Positions 7,958 to 18,330 of a DNA stretch of 64,000 nt are shown here, piece by piece. Position 1 is the first letter of the stretch. Each line of letters begins with the position of its first letter. Position numbers and translations under genes: made by a program. The stretch is from a virus. The notes under the pieces were generated by a model that was given only the letters and a program-made list of their open reading frames with translations, was not told the DNA's origin and did no database searches. The stretch is taken from positions 1 to 64,000 of IMG/VR virus record IMGVR_UViG_3300037297_000066. The stretch is one strand, 5' to 3'.

Positions 7958-10566
7958 TGGCAAAGGACTACGGAGCAGGAGTCAGCGGCTACCTGGAACC
8001 TGATGGGCGTAACTGGGAAACCACAGTCTATCAGGCGGCCAAACCCGTTCTGGACAAGGAGCTCAATCTAGCCCAGGACGCAGCTGCTCTAGCTCGTCCT
8101 CCTGCAACGCCTTCTGGATGGCTAGCTGAGGATCTCATCAAGGGTTCTGCTCCGACTCCTTTCTTCATCAGCAGCACCACGTCCAATCAGTTCACCTTTA
8201 GTTCCCTGAGAGCGCTCGTCAATGGATGGACCATCCTGGTCGAGAACACCCTTCGTAGTGGGGCGAATCAAACTCTGGATCTGGGGGCCTCCCCGAGCGG
8301 AGCTGGAGCCAAGCGTACGGATCTGGTGATCCTGGAAGTGTGGCGACGGCTCTTGAGTGCTAGCCCTTCTACGGACGGAAAGAGCCACACGGCTAGAATC
8401 TGGGCCAACGGCAACGTCAAGGTTTCCTCAGCTGATGATGCTGCCATCAACTACACAGACGACATCCTGGACTCTGCAGTGGGATCGGAGACCACCAAGC
8501 GGGTACAGATTCAGTACCGTCTTCGAGTCATTCAAGATGTGGATCTGTCCGCTGATCCCTACGGAATGACCGACGCCAATGTGGTTGCCAATGCTGTGCC
8601 TACAGCTCCGGCTTCTCCGGACGGTGCGGCAACCACCTGGACCTACTCCAACATGTCGTCCACCTTGAGTGATCCAGGTCTCTGGAGAGCTGGAGACGGC
8701 AACCCTGCCAACACTCTGGGAACTGTAGACGGCTACATGTACGCCATTCCTCTCGTAGCCGTTGAGAGACGGAACGACACGGCCTTCGATCGGAACACCA
8801 ACCACAATGGTGGGGTAGCCTATCCGGCTTCTTCTGATCGTCCTGACGGTTTCTGGTACGACATCATTACCAATCAGGATCTTCTTGACCTGCGGATGGG
8901 GGTCTCTCCTTCGGGATGGGACTTCCAAGAAGTACTAGCCCGCAACCTAGGATGGTTGTTGGACAATGACCTTCAGCAGGAGCGGCTACTCACTACCCAT
9001 GGCGGGGGTGTGTTGGGACACACGGTTCTCTGGGCGGACGAGGTGGGGGTCCTTCCTGGGGATGGAACCACCACTGGGGATACTCCGGGAGCGACCTTTC
9101 TTGGGCAGTTCGATGCCGTTCGAAGAAGGTACTCGGATCGGCCGATCATAGAAACTCTCATCCTGCGATATGAGCCAACGGATGGTTCTGGTGGGGGCCC
9201 CAACTGGCAGACCAACGATACCATCACTATCGACTTCACGGCTTTGAAACTGTACCCCTACCATGCTTCCAGCTACAACTTTGCAGCTCGGGCTCCTGCA
9301 GAGTTCACGGTGCTTGGGTTCGACGACTACCTGGGAGGTGGCGGCAACTACGGGGCCACCTATTTCATCGGTTCTTCAGCTGGCGAAGAAGGACAGCCTG
9401 CTCGATGCAAGCTCAGCGGTCTGGGAGCCATGCCTCAAGGCAGTCTGACTTTGGACATCGGAACAGTTCCTGGGGGCGTCACAGACGAACCTCTCTACAT
9501 TCGGTTGGCCATTGCCTACCCTCCAGGAGAGGGCTTGTCCAAGACTCCTGTCGAGGATTTCGGTACAGACAGTTTCTCCATCAACAATCCGGCTCAGCTT
9601 CCGGCCACGGCACCTATTCTGTTCAGTCAGATGTACGCCAGTTCGGAGCTGGACATCCCTCATCGAGAGGTGCCCCTCATTTACGAAACGGTGAGTTTTG
9701 TACAGACCTTCATCCACACCAACGCTATAGCTACTTTGTTCTTGCCCGAGAGAATGGACAGTATCTCTCAGATCAAGATCAACACGGTCACTTACGGAGG
9801 AAGTTTTTCTCTCTACGCTAGCGGGTATGAGGTCTACATTGCGAATCCGCTTGCCATCTCTCAAGGGGACCTCATCGAGGTGACAGGGGTGGCTCTTCGG
9901 CCGTTGCCTCAGAACGGGGAACAGCTGACCATTTACTACAATGCCCGAGGAGCTCAGACGGTACCCGAGGGGTTTTTGCCTTCCCCTCTCAAGGTCATTC
10001 CTCGCTACATCAGTTCCTCTCTCTACAGCATGACGGTGGGTAGTGGGAGCCCCGAAGAAGCGTATCCGTACGGGTCTCAGTACGTCCAGTCTGGAGGTAT
10101 CTACCCCACCTCAGGAGGTACTTTCTCTGGGGACCATGAACTCGACGCTTCTTCGGCCATCTCCATCGAAGGCTTCAGTTCTGACACAGGCTTCCTGCAA
10201 ATCCCTTGCCATGTTCCGTATGTTCCCGAGCCAGATGAGGCTTGGTATTACCGGAGTCCTGGGGATGTTGATGCTGAAGGGCGTAGTTTCTACAAGACGG
10301 TGTTGACTACGACCTACCGGCCCAACGCTTTTGGAAGCGTTCTGAGCGAACCCAAGCGGCACAAGGTTCTCCTACCCATCGTGGCTGAGCTAGTAGAAGA
10401 CACTAGCTTTGGGTTCCAGGGACAGCTTGTGTTAGTGACCCTGCAACGCTGGGCCTCCTTTGATGATGTGAACGGGATCTACTTTGATCAGAGTCTAGGA
10501 GACAACACGACCACTGCTAGCGTCTACAGGATCAAGGGGAATCTCCTGAGTAACCGGAGTGTCTGA
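7957..10566 (+). CDS. Large tail/baseplate protein, paralogue of the 14138-18115 product
   Basis: 869 residues, starting four bases before the end of the HNH stop region. Roughly the first 300 residues align with the 1325-residue product encoded at 14138. Both share the opening pattern DxGxGVS near residue 5, VQ[IV]QYR[IL]RV near 185, and DPGLWRAGDG followed by LGTVDGY and YAIPL near 240. A 23-base stretch at 8671-8693 is identical to 14876-14898. The rest is beta-rich and unrelated. The shared module probably anchors both proteins to the same tail or baseplate site, with different distal parts. This role is inferred from context and size. Confidence 0.65.
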   Translation: MAKDYGAGVSGYLEPDGRNWETTVYQAAKPVLDKELNLAQDAAALARPPATPSGWLAEDLIKGSAPTPFFISSTTSNQFTFSSLRALVNGWTILVENTLRSGANQTLDLGASPSGAGAKRTDLVILEVWRRLLSASPSTDGKSHTARIWANGNVKVSSADDAAINYTDDILDSAVGSETTKRVQIQYRLRVIQDVDLSADPYGMTDANVVANAVPTAPASPDGAATTWTYSNMSSTLSDPGLWRAGDGNPANTLGTVDGYMYAIPLVAVERRNDTAFDRNTNHNGGVAYPASSDRPDGFWYDIITNQDLLDLRMGVSPSGWDFQEVLARNLGWLLDNDLQQERLLTTHGGGVLGHTVLWADEVGVLPGDGTTTGDTPGATFLGQFDAVRRRYSDRPIIETLILRYEPTDGSGGGPNWQTNDTITIDFTALKLYPYHASSYNFAARAPAEFTVLGFDDYLGGGGNYGATYFIGSSAGEEGQPARCKLSGLGAMPQGSLTLDIGTVPGGVTDEPLYIRLAIAYPPGEGLSKTPVEDFGTDSFSINNPAQLPATAPILFSQMYASSELDIPHREVPLIYETVSFVQTFIHTNAIATLFLPERMDSISQIKINTVTYGGSFSLYASGYEVYIANPLAISQGDLIEVTGVALRPLPQNGEQLTIYYNARGAQTVPEGFLPSPLKVIPRYISSSLYSMTVGSGSPEEAYPYGSQYVQSGGIYPTSGGTFSGDHELDASSAISIEGFSSDTGFLQIPCHVPYVPEPDEAWYYRSPGDVDAEGRSFYKTVLTTTYRPNAFGSVLSEPKRHKVLLPIVAELVEDTSFGFQGQLVLVTLQRWASFDDVNGIYFDQSLGDNTTTASVYRIKGNLLSNRSV

Positions 10567-12440
10567 TGCCATCTACCAAGAATCCTGCTGATGTTGTTGT
10601 TGGTGCTGGCCGGGCACCAGTGGATACAGTACCTGCGTCGGCTTTGGACTTTCCGGTCGATACACAGGTGATGGGCGAACAACTGGCACTAGAGATCGGA
10701 GCGCTTTCTTTTGGGCGACTCAATCGAGGCCCTTCCACTCTGGGATCCACTACTGACTCGACGATTGGCACGGGAAGCGACAGCATCTTTGTAGGGCTCA
10801 CTGCTGGGGATGACATCGAGGACCTGTTCCAGATCGTCAAGGCAGGAACCTACGAAAGAATCATCAACGCTGCTCAGACAGGTTTCGTCAAGGTCACCAG
10901 CATTGCGGGGGCCAGTATTGGAGATGTTTGGTCAGGCGGTCCTATCACGGTAACAGCCGACGAACTTCCAGGTCAGAGCTGGGAGGTACTCTACGCTGAC
11001 CGAACGGGCATCACGTCTCTTCCTGAGGATTCCTTTTCCCAGGGGAAGCTTCGAAACCTGCCCTCTGATAGAGAGAATGTCTTGTATCTCCAGCACGGGG
11101 GCCTGGATGCTCGGTATCGCTGCAAGACCACTACCACTGCCACTGCTCTAGATACAGCAGGGGCGGGGGCTGTCATCATCAGAGATGGGGAGGCTCCTCA
11201 ATCCAAGTCGGTAGATCTAGACTACAACCCTGTCAACCAAACAACGGCCTCTCAACCAGACCCTTACCTGGCTAACTGGATGGTGGAACTCCCTTCCTAT
11301 GGGGACACTGACTACGCCACAGATCGTTCTGGGGAGATGGGGTATGTGTTCAAGACAGGGCATCAGCAACGTCCTGGAGTAGCTGGAGAGTACAACAGCA
11401 AGCACCACCCTCTGAGCAACTTCACCACTCTTTTGCCCAGGGACATTCGAACGGACACCCTGGATGGCGATACGGTCAGAACAAGAATCGCCTACAACGC
11501 TCCGGCTACGCTCAATCCTTCCAACCTTGGTGGAGATCTCATTGATCTGACAGGATCGGACTACTATTGGAACGGTAGTTCCAATTCGGCTATCAATGTC
11601 GGTTTCGATCTTTTGGAGGTGACTTTTCCGGACAGCACGAAGCAGTTTTTCATCATCAAGGATTTGGTGTCTGCTACCCGAGCTCAGGTGGTCACACTTG
11701 GTGGAGCTAGCCCTGACTTCGACCTGGATGTCTCTGTGACGGTTCAGTGGTACCAGGTGATTTTGTGTGCTGGAGGTACTATTGGAAACAGCCTCACAGA
11801 TGACATCCGATGGTCATCTTTCGGGGTTTACCGACCTACTCCTTTGACAGAGGACTCCACTGACGACAAGACGGCTCTTCCTCCTTTCTTCTCGGCTCCT
11901 AGCTCTGCGGGTGAGACAAGTTCGGACGGAAACCTAGAAACGGCCTTGGAGTGGGGAGGGCACAACCCTAGCTCTACCGTTGCGACTGTTAGGAGAAAAG
12001 GACGTCTCTATGGTTGTGGTGGGATGCGATCCTATGGAGGTAGGATTACAGGTTTCCACACCAACCCTAGTTACGGTACTTCAGGTACAGGCGCTACCAT
12101 TACCTTTGTTTTCGATCCTGCCAATGCCAGAGGATCTACAGCTACGCTGCCAGGGATCTCTCTCTACTCTCACGAGTGTACGGCTTCCGCTGCAACAGCT
12201 GTAGCTATCAATCTGTCTTTGGCGGCCGAGTACACGCCTAGTCAGGGAGATCGTATCACTGTTGTGGTTTCCAACGTAAACGGCGCTAACATCACCATGG
12301 GTTGGGAGTCTGGTAAGTTCCTGTTCAGTGGGAGTGATGATTCCATTCCCTTTGGTATTGTAGGTGTCTACAAGTGGGAGGGTGTCTACAGTATTGCAGA
12401 TACCGGCTCCAAGTTCCTGATGACGAGGACGGACTACTAG
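10566..12440 (+). CDS. Putative virion structural protein
   Basis: 624 residues, start coupled to the preceding stop through TGATG. The sequence is Ser/Thr/Gly-rich and beta-rich, without signal peptide, membrane segment or enzyme motif. N-terminal residues 1-60 read like an attachment region (VDTQVMGEQLALEIGALSFG). I do not recognise the family. Its place between two tail-type genes and its composition make a tail, baseplate or fibre part likely. Confidence 0.55.
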   Translation: MPSTKNPADVVVGAGRAPVDTVPASALDFPVDTQVMGEQLALEIGALSFGRLNRGPSTLGSTTDSTIGTGSDSIFVGLTAGDDIEDLFQIVKAGTYERIINAAQTGFVKVTSIAGASIGDVWSGGPITVTADELPGQSWEVLYADRTGITSLPEDSFSQGKLRNLPSDRENVLYLQHGGLDARYRCKTTTTATALDTAGAGAVIIRDGEAPQSKSVDLDYNPVNQTTASQPDPYLANWMVELPSYGDTDYATDRSGEMGYVFKTGHQQRPGVAGEYNSKHHPLSNFTTLLPRDIRTDTLDGDTVRTRIAYNAPATLNPSNLGGDLIDLTGSDYYWNGSSNSAINVGFDLLEVTFPDSTKQFFIIKDLVSATRAQVVTLGGASPDFDLDVSVTVQWYQVILCAGGTIGNSLTDDIRWSSFGVYRPTPLTEDSTDDKTALPPFFSAPSSAGETSSDGNLETALEWGGHNPSSTVATVRRKGRLYGCGGMRSYGGRITGFHTNPSYGTSGTGATITFVFDPANARGSTATLPGISLYSHECTASAATAVAINLSLAAEYTPSQGDRITVVVSNVNGANITMGWESGKFLFSGSDDSIPFGIVGVYKWEGVYSIADTGSKFLMTRTDY

Positions 12441-12442
12441 TC

Positions 12443-13072
12443 ATGAGCACTCTTTACCTGTTTGACAGATACACCACCCCCATAGCGGATTCTCGTCTCG
12501 TGGACGTTCGTTCCTGTGAGATCGACGAAGAGGTGAACATCTCTAGTCGCTTTGCCGTCAAGGCCGAGTCTAGCCTCCAGCTTTCAAATCCCACCGATCT
12601 AAACACACTGCTCACCGACAAGTACGCAGCCATGTTGGCTATGTACCCAGGGTTCACGAACATCGTCTACGATGCTCTGTTGGATGCCACCGGGATCGAC
12701 AGTTCAGCTAGTTCAGCTCCGGCAGTGGTCAGTTTAGGAGAACGAGGAACCATCTCGTTTTTCAACGGCTATATCGAGACCACTACTACTGCCATCGGAT
12801 CAGCTCCTTCTCAGGTAGTGGTGTTGTGGGAAATTCACCGGATCACCAACGATAACCCTAAGACAGGGGTTTACGACCGGTTCTACATGGAGAAGGATGC
12901 TGGGGATCTGACCCAAATGGACATCTCTTTCGATGGGGGCAGCAATTACACTACCGTTCTCCCGGGAGTTCTGGCTTCCATTGCTCCAGGAGTTCAAGGG
13001 ACCCAACTGAGACTTCGGATCACGAACACAGGCTACCCAAAGTATCTAGGTTCCTGGGCGGTCATCTACTGA
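12443..13072 (+). CDS. Putative tail-associated protein, unknown family
   Basis: 209 residues. An upstream in-frame start at 12374 would overlap the previous gene by 67 bp; the ATG at 12443 (MSTLYLFDRY) follows that stop by two bases and is preferred. The protein is beta-rich, with Asp/Gly turns such as FDGGSNYTTVLPG near residue 165. No catalytic residues stand out. The structural role is inferred only from its neighbours. Confidence 0.55.
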   Translation: MSTLYLFDRYTTPIADSRLVDVRSCEIDEEVNISSRFAVKAESSLQLSNPTDLNTLLTDKYAAMLAMYPGFTNIVYDALLDATGIDSSASSAPAVVSLGERGTISFFNGYIETTTTAIGSAPSQVVVLWEIHRITNDNPKTGVYDRFYMEKDAGDLTQMDISFDGGSNYTTVLPGVLASIAPGVQGTQLRLRITNTGYPKYLGSWAVIY

Positions 13073-13086
13073 GTTGGAGATAGGCG

Positions 13087-14118
13087 ATGCCTGAGTTCAA
13101 AAGCGATGCCCTTGTAAAAGCTCCTGCTGGAGTGGTCCTGACTGAAGGGGGAGCTACAGCAGTGGATGCTCTCAGTTCAGCAGCGGCCGAGAGCTACAAC
13201 GTCGTTGGTTCCGTAGCGGGATTGGGGGATGTCAACTCGTACCACTATTCTGAGTCCTCTGTAGGGCTCTGGTTGGGAGGAGCCAACGGGTATGCTTACA
13301 AAGGGGCTAGTGACTACTTTGGGGAGTGGTCTTTCGTGTCCGTAAGTGGAGGGGTATTTGACTTCGCTTCTGATGGGCTTCCTGCGGGCCGCATGATTCA
13401 GTTACGTTCGGGAGCTTCCAATCCTCACTACAAGGATACTCTTGCAGGCTCTTGGAACGTCGGGACTACCTATGCCGGCAGCAAGACTGGCCATGTAGCG
13501 GCTACCTACTCGTCTTACGGTTCTTCTGGTTTCGTAGTGGCCTTTGATGATGGGCAGGTACAGGTGTCTGTTGATGCTCAAGCTTCTTGGGCTATAATTC
13601 GAGCTAGCTCTGGAGCAGGTACCTGTGAAAACAGGTGTCTTTTCACCCGGGAAGACAACAGAGTCATCCTGTTTACTCAAGATGACGTTCGAAGGTGGAA
13701 CCTAGGGGCTTCGTGGACGAGTATAGGCGGCACGTGGAGCAACTTCATTCGAGCCGCCTACAACCCTCTTACCGACAGTTTCTTGGTGATTGCTGACACT
13801 AGCATCTACCTGGGAATCAATGGGGGAAATGACTGGTCGGTGATATCAGTACCCTCCAGTCACTCTTGGGCTACTGTGACGAGTCTGCATCCAGCGGCCG
13901 TAGGTTCAGCTTGGGTTTTGTGGGACTCTTTGGCAGACCATTGGGTCTATTTTCTACAGAGAGCTCCTACTGTTTGGCAAAGTCTTCCTTTCGGGGGGCG
14001 TGGAGGTACAGTACCTCGGGGAATGGGATCCGATGGTCGTCGCTGGTTCCATGTGGATGACAACGAAAACCTGATCATCTCCAATTCAGTGGGCGTTCTT
14101 GCCCCTAGACTTCGTTAG
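13087..14118 (+). CDS. Propeller-like virion protein
   Basis: 343 residues preceded by GGAG nine bases before the ATG. It shows repeated units of about 45 residues with a Trp or Phe strand and S-x-D/G turns (VVAFDDGQVQVSVD, LGINGGNDWSVISV, MGSDGRRWFHVDD), recalling BNR/sialidase-type beta-propellers. Such propellers occur in phage tail proteins that touch glycans. No catalytic Asp/Arg set could be assigned by eye, so an enzyme activity is not claimed. Confidence 0.6.
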   Translation: MPEFKSDALVKAPAGVVLTEGGATAVDALSSAAAESYNVVGSVAGLGDVNSYHYSESSVGLWLGGANGYAYKGASDYFGEWSFVSVSGGVFDFASDGLPAGRMIQLRSGASNPHYKDTLAGSWNVGTTYAGSKTGHVAATYSSYGSSGFVVAFDDGQVQVSVDAQASWAIIRASSGAGTCENRCLFTREDNRVILFTQDDVRRWNLGASWTSIGGTWSNFIRAAYNPLTDSFLVIADTSIYLGINGGNDWSVISVPSSHSWATVTSLHPAAVGSAWVLWDSLADHWVYFLQRAPTVWQSLPFGGRGGTVPRGMGSDGRRWFHVDDNENLIISNSVGVLAPRLR

Positions 14119-14137
14119 ATGAGGATGAGATAGCATC

Positions 14138-17100
14138 ATGACTCAAGACTTTGGCACAGGCGTTTCTCGGGTTCTAGATCCCAGCCAGAGATCCATCAAC
14201 CAGGTGATCTGGCAGCAAGGAAAACCGCCCACTGACGCAGAACTGAATTTCATTCAGCAGATGGCAGAGGACTGGAGAGCCACTCTGCTCATGCGTGACG
14301 TTCCGTCGGGATGGCTGGGAAACGAGATCTCCTCTCAAGATGTCTATGTGACCAACTCCATTTGGAGCAATTGGTTCCGGTTTGGGCAGCAACGAACAGG
14401 TGAGAACCGTGCCATCCAATGGGCCGTCGTCAATGGCTGGCTCATTCCCGTTACGGGGACAGGGACGGGAACTCCTCCAGGCTCTCCCAACGACACTGAC
14501 ACTTGGAACAAAATCACTCTCGACCCTCCCCCCAGTAACTCAGGAGATAGCCGGACAGACTTCATCTTCTTGGAGGCATGGGTAGCCAAGGTTGCTCCAG
14601 ATCCATCTACCACCAACAAACCGGCAGCCTCTTCCATCTACCGGTATGGCAACGTTGAGGGAGGGTACACTTACCTGACAGACGACCTGCAGGATCCTGC
14701 TCTTGGCTTCGAGACTACCCAAAGGGTTCAGGTTCAATACCGTATCCGTGTGGTCACGAACATGGGAGGGTTGTCCACCTACCCAGACGGGTTCAACCCC
14801 ACCTACGTAAAGGGTAGAGGAACGGCTTCTTCGGACACTACCTTCACTTTCTCGAATATGCGAACTGAGCTCGGAGATCCAGGTCTCTGGAGAGCTGGGG
14901 ACGGTACTTCCAACTCCCTGGGAACCGTAGACGGCTACACCTACGCTATCCCACTGGCAGTCGTTTTCCGTCGAAACAGTGTGGCTTGGGATGGGGATCC
15001 TGGCTCGAATCTCAACGGGGGCTACAACCGGAATCCCACAGCTGTAGACCGTACGGGAGCGGCTACTTTCTCTACAACCCCGACCCTGGCCTCGGATATC
15101 GATGATAGTGCCACCACTCTAGTGCTGGTCTCGGCCACCGACATTCCGATGCCTGTCAGTCCAGCCACCAGTGTTTTGATCCAGGTGGATGACGAGATCA
15201 TGAGCTACTCGGTGATCTCAGGGACCAACGTCACGGTCACGAGAGCTCAACAAGGCAGCATTGCCGAGCCACACAAGGCAGGGGCGGTGATCACGGTTCT
15301 GAGTGGTCGTCCTGACGGGTTGTACTCTGACCAGGTTGCTAAGACAGACATCTTCGACCTTCGACATGTCGTCAATCCGAATGGTTTTGACTACGAGACG
15401 CTTCTCCGAAGGAACTTGGATGCTGTTTTGCGAGGGGACTCCTATGCCAACTGGAAGCGTTCGGGAGCAGGTCCTCAAGGCTCTTTCGTCTTCTACCAGG
15501 ACAAGATCGGAACAGCTGCCGCTACGGGCATCACGTTGCTCGACTCGGCGGACAACATCCGGACCATCTTTTCAGATGCCGCTTGTCTGCAGCGAGTGGA
15601 AGTGGCCCTTCAGGGTACTGGATCTCCAGGCCCTGCAGCGGATGCAAGCAAAGACTGGGATCTGAAGATCACAGCTCTCAACACAGCCTCGAACGAGGTC
15701 ACCATTCCCATTTCCCAGTTCCAAGGTACCTTGGGTTCGGACACGGACCAAGTTCGTTTCGCTACGGAGATCACTGGAGGAATTGAGATCCGTTTGAGCG
15801 ACAGTGAAACTCCCATGACTCAAGGGGTGGACTACACAGTAGCTCCTGCCACTCCAACCTATGGGGAAGATCTGGTCATCACTTTCGCAGGGGCTATACC
15901 GGCCAATACGCTGCCTTTGAATGTTGCGAATAACCCTGTAGCTAACGTCTCCTTCCATGTCATGTATGGGCCCGGACGGGGACTCAGCCGTCGTCCTGAT
16001 GCGGTCCACTCGGTCAGCTACCTCAATCCCGATGCGGTGGTTCTTTGCCAGAACCAAAATGTTCCTTCGAACAATGTTCCGCAACGAGTGGCTTGGGCAC
16101 CCGTGTGGTCTGCCTACACGAACATCAACTTCAACGGCAACATGCTTCCAACGGCCGCTGAGTCTTTCATCGACCCAGGGTCAAAGACCATCATTTGCAC
16201 TCCGTTCCGAAGGGTGGGAGCGTTTGGGTACTACTGGAACGCTTTTGACGGCTCCGCAGTGAACCCAGATGGAGGAGGCGGCCAGAGCGTGATGCCTGCA
16301 GCCACACCTTCGGGAGCAGCCAAGTGGACTCTCACGGACCCGCTGGAGCTCTTTGGAATTCTGGGTGGATCTCCTACTTACACCATCGTTCCTCGCAACC
16401 TGATGCCCTATAGAGGGGCTTTCAGAGTTCCCATTCTGAACGCCGCTACTTCGGAGTTCTACGCCGGGATCAACTTTGGGGTGAAGGCGACTACTCTGGC
16501 CACTGATACCCAAACCAACTACCTGGCAACTGCCTTGTTCAGTACTTGGGACTTTGGGTCGAGCGTTCCTCTGACCTACAATACCAAGCTGGTTTGGGCT
16601 TCCAAGAACTTCGCCGGAATGCGTCAGTACACGGAAGACAAGCTAGCCGAAGATCGACAGGGACTGGAGCTGCCTCCTTTCTATGGCATCGCTCGGCTCA
16701 TCGGAGTCTACGAAGCACAAGACTACGAGACCAATCACGGAACGAGCACACAGACCAACCTGCTTCGCCAAAACTTTGACGGGGACACCTTCTGGGTCGA
16801 AACAGACATTGACGGGGACCCCACCTTCATCCTGAATGCAGAGGTCATAGATCTGGAAAGGTCTCCGAATCCGATTGCTGATTTTGCTTCGGGGAACTAC
16901 GTCATCGAAGCCGTCATCTTTGGAACGGATCGAGGAAGCTTCACTCCGGGCAGTACTTGTCGATTGGTGCTTCGTCCTGGACACACGGGAAGCGTTTCTC
17001 AAAACGACACAGATGCTCCCGACCTGATCGTTCCTGGTCCACTCCCCTACGGAGAAGAGGTAGCTATCAACTACAGTCGCAACCCCTACCAAGGGGATGC

Positions 17101-18115
17101 GTGGGGATCCCAGACCAGTCAACTGGACGTAGGTCGTCAAGTGGGTCCCTTGCTTACCTCGACCATCTGGCAGGTCACTTCCAACAGTCTGGATGAGGAC
17201 AACCTGACTCGTCCGAATCAGAAACCTTTGGAGGTTTTGGCTTCCGTAGGTTTCATGACTACGTTGGGGACTGGTCGTCTGGCGGGGCAGGTATCCAGTA
17301 CGGACAACAACTTCACCCAGGTGGGTTGGGAAGACTACTCCAATCCGAGTTCGGCTGTCACCCCTCGTCCTAAAGTAGAGCCCGAAGCTACAGACTCTAC
17401 GGAAAGAACTTCCGTGGTCTTGGGTACCGCCTACCACGGGTGCACCAGCCGGTTACCTTTGGGTGCCTTGTTCAGGGACAAGGATTTCAGGTGTGGGTTC
17501 ACTTGTGGTCCAAACTCTGATGCTGGATTCCCTCGTCAACCGCTTATGTTCTTGAAGGATGAGACTCCTGGCGTCTCCACAGACGGAGGCACTCAGAGAA
17601 CAAGCGTTCGAGAGCAGTCTGAGCTGACATTGAACATCTCGACCACGTCTTCGGGTCAGCCTGGGGAGGTGGTGGTGCACGTGGATGGTGAGCAAGGTAA
17701 TTACGCTTTGCTGACCAACTTCCGAACTAATCGAGGTGGCTCAGCCTTCGTGGCTTCTGGTCCCTATCCAGGAGGCATACTGGAAACCAACTACATCAAG
17801 GCGGGCAACTCCAATACCAAGGGAGCAGTCTTGAGCGGTGTGGCTTACCTAGTCAGGAATGCCCCGACAAATGTGGGAGCTGTGGAAGTCTCTGCTGGTA
17901 GTGAGTTGATGATGCTCGTTGCTACCAGAGCTCGACGTTTGCCAAGCATAGTCACTACCCTGCAGGTGTCTTTGGGCACCAACGGGTATGCAGAGGGCTA
18001 TGCTGCCGCAGACCTGTACCGAGTTGAGGGCCATCCTTTGGTCAGGGACAATGTTCGTCTAGACGTAGACCCGACCACCATCGAACTGGTTCGCAACCCG
18101 TTCGCTAACATCTGA
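14138..18115 (+). CDS. Giant tail/baseplate protein with inserted beta domain
   Basis: 1325 residues, the largest product in the window. Its first 300 residues are paralogous to the 7957-10566 product. Relative to that protein it carries an extra segment of about 75 residues near 308-385 (from TLASDIDDSATTLVLVS to a strand ending in VITVLSG), inserted just before the shared RPDG[LF][WY] motif. Similar small beta modules are frequent in tail proteins. The remaining 900 residues are beta-rich and unidentified. It ends the tail block and is followed by a 59-residue ORF. A tail fibre, baseplate wedge or spike role is plausible. Confidence 0.65.
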   Translation: MTQDFGTGVSRVLDPSQRSINQVIWQQGKPPTDAELNFIQQMAEDWRATLLMRDVPSGWLGNEISSQDVYVTNSIWSNWFRFGQQRTGENRAIQWAVVNGWLIPVTGTGTGTPPGSPNDTDTWNKITLDPPPSNSGDSRTDFIFLEAWVAKVAPDPSTTNKPAASSIYRYGNVEGGYTYLTDDLQDPALGFETTQRVQVQYRIRVVTNMGGLSTYPDGFNPTYVKGRGTASSDTTFTFSNMRTELGDPGLWRAGDGTSNSLGTVDGYTYAIPLAVVFRRNSVAWDGDPGSNLNGGYNRNPTAVDRTGAATFSTTPTLASDIDDSATTLVLVSATDIPMPVSPATSVLIQVDDEIMSYSVISGTNVTVTRAQQGSIAEPHKAGAVITVLSGRPDGLYSDQVAKTDIFDLRHVVNPNGFDYETLLRRNLDAVLRGDSYANWKRSGAGPQGSFVFYQDKIGTAAATGITLLDSADNIRTIFSDAACLQRVEVALQGTGSPGPAADASKDWDLKITALNTASNEVTIPISQFQGTLGSDTDQVRFATEITGGIEIRLSDSETPMTQGVDYTVAPATPTYGEDLVITFAGAIPANTLPLNVANNPVANVSFHVMYGPGRGLSRRPDAVHSVSYLNPDAVVLCQNQNVPSNNVPQRVAWAPVWSAYTNINFNGNMLPTAAESFIDPGSKTIICTPFRRVGAFGYYWNAFDGSAVNPDGGGGQSVMPAATPSGAAKWTLTDPLELFGILGGSPTYTIVPRNLMPYRGAFRVPILNAATSEFYAGINFGVKATTLATDTQTNYLATALFSTWDFGSSVPLTYNTKLVWASKNFAGMRQYTEDKLAEDRQGLELPPFYGIARLIGVYEAQDYETNHGTSTQTNLLRQNFDGDTFWVETDIDGDPTFILNAEVIDLERSPNPIADFASGNYVIEAVIFGTDRGSFTPGSTCRLVLRPGHTGSVSQNDTDAPDLIVPGPLPYGEEVAINYSRNPYQGDAWGSQTSQLDVGRQVGPLLTSTIWQVTSNSLDEDNLTRPNQKPLEVLASVGFMTTLGTGRLAGQVSSTDNNFTQVGWEDYSNPSSAVTPRPKVEPEATDSTERTSVVLGTAYHGCTSRLPLGALFRDKDFRCGFTCGPNSDAGFPRQPLMFLKDETPGVSTDGGTQRTSVREQSELTLNISTTSSGQPGEVVVHVDGEQGNYALLTNFRTNRGGSAFVASGPYPGGILETNYIKAGNSNTKGAVLSGVAYLVRNAPTNVGAVEVSAGSELMMLVATRARRLPSIVTTLQVSLGTNGYAEGYAAADLYRVEGHPLVRDNVRLDVDPTTIELVRNPFANI

Positions 18116-18125
18116 TGGGTGAGTT

Positions 18126-18305
18126 ATGGGGATCCGACAACTAGACTACAAGGACATCGACCAAAAGCTTCGTGAGAAAAGGGCCAGAGCAACCATGCTC
18201 AGTCTCCGAAACGTGGTCGCAAACCCGGGAATTCCAGAGTCACAACGAACCAAGACTCTGGAGCACATGAATCGCATTCAGAAGTGGGTGAGGGGAGAGC
18301 TCTAA
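18126..18305 (+). CDS. Small basic protein, 59 residues
   Basis: Short gene directly after the giant tail gene. The ATG at 18126 is preceded by GGTGAG nine bases upstream, and the frame reads MGIRQLDYKDIDQKLREK... to RIQKWVRGEL. It is strongly helical and basic, with many Arg and Lys. The gene after it starts 25 bp downstream with its own GAGGAG. Function unknown; its position next to a membrane protein could place it in a lysis or assembly group, but nothing in the sequence proves that. Confidence 0.55.
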   Translation: MGIRQLDYKDIDQKLREKRARATMLSLRNVVANPGIPESQRTKTLEHMNRIQKWVRGEL

Positions 18306-18330
18306 CCTTCCTCCCCCGAGGAGCTACGTC

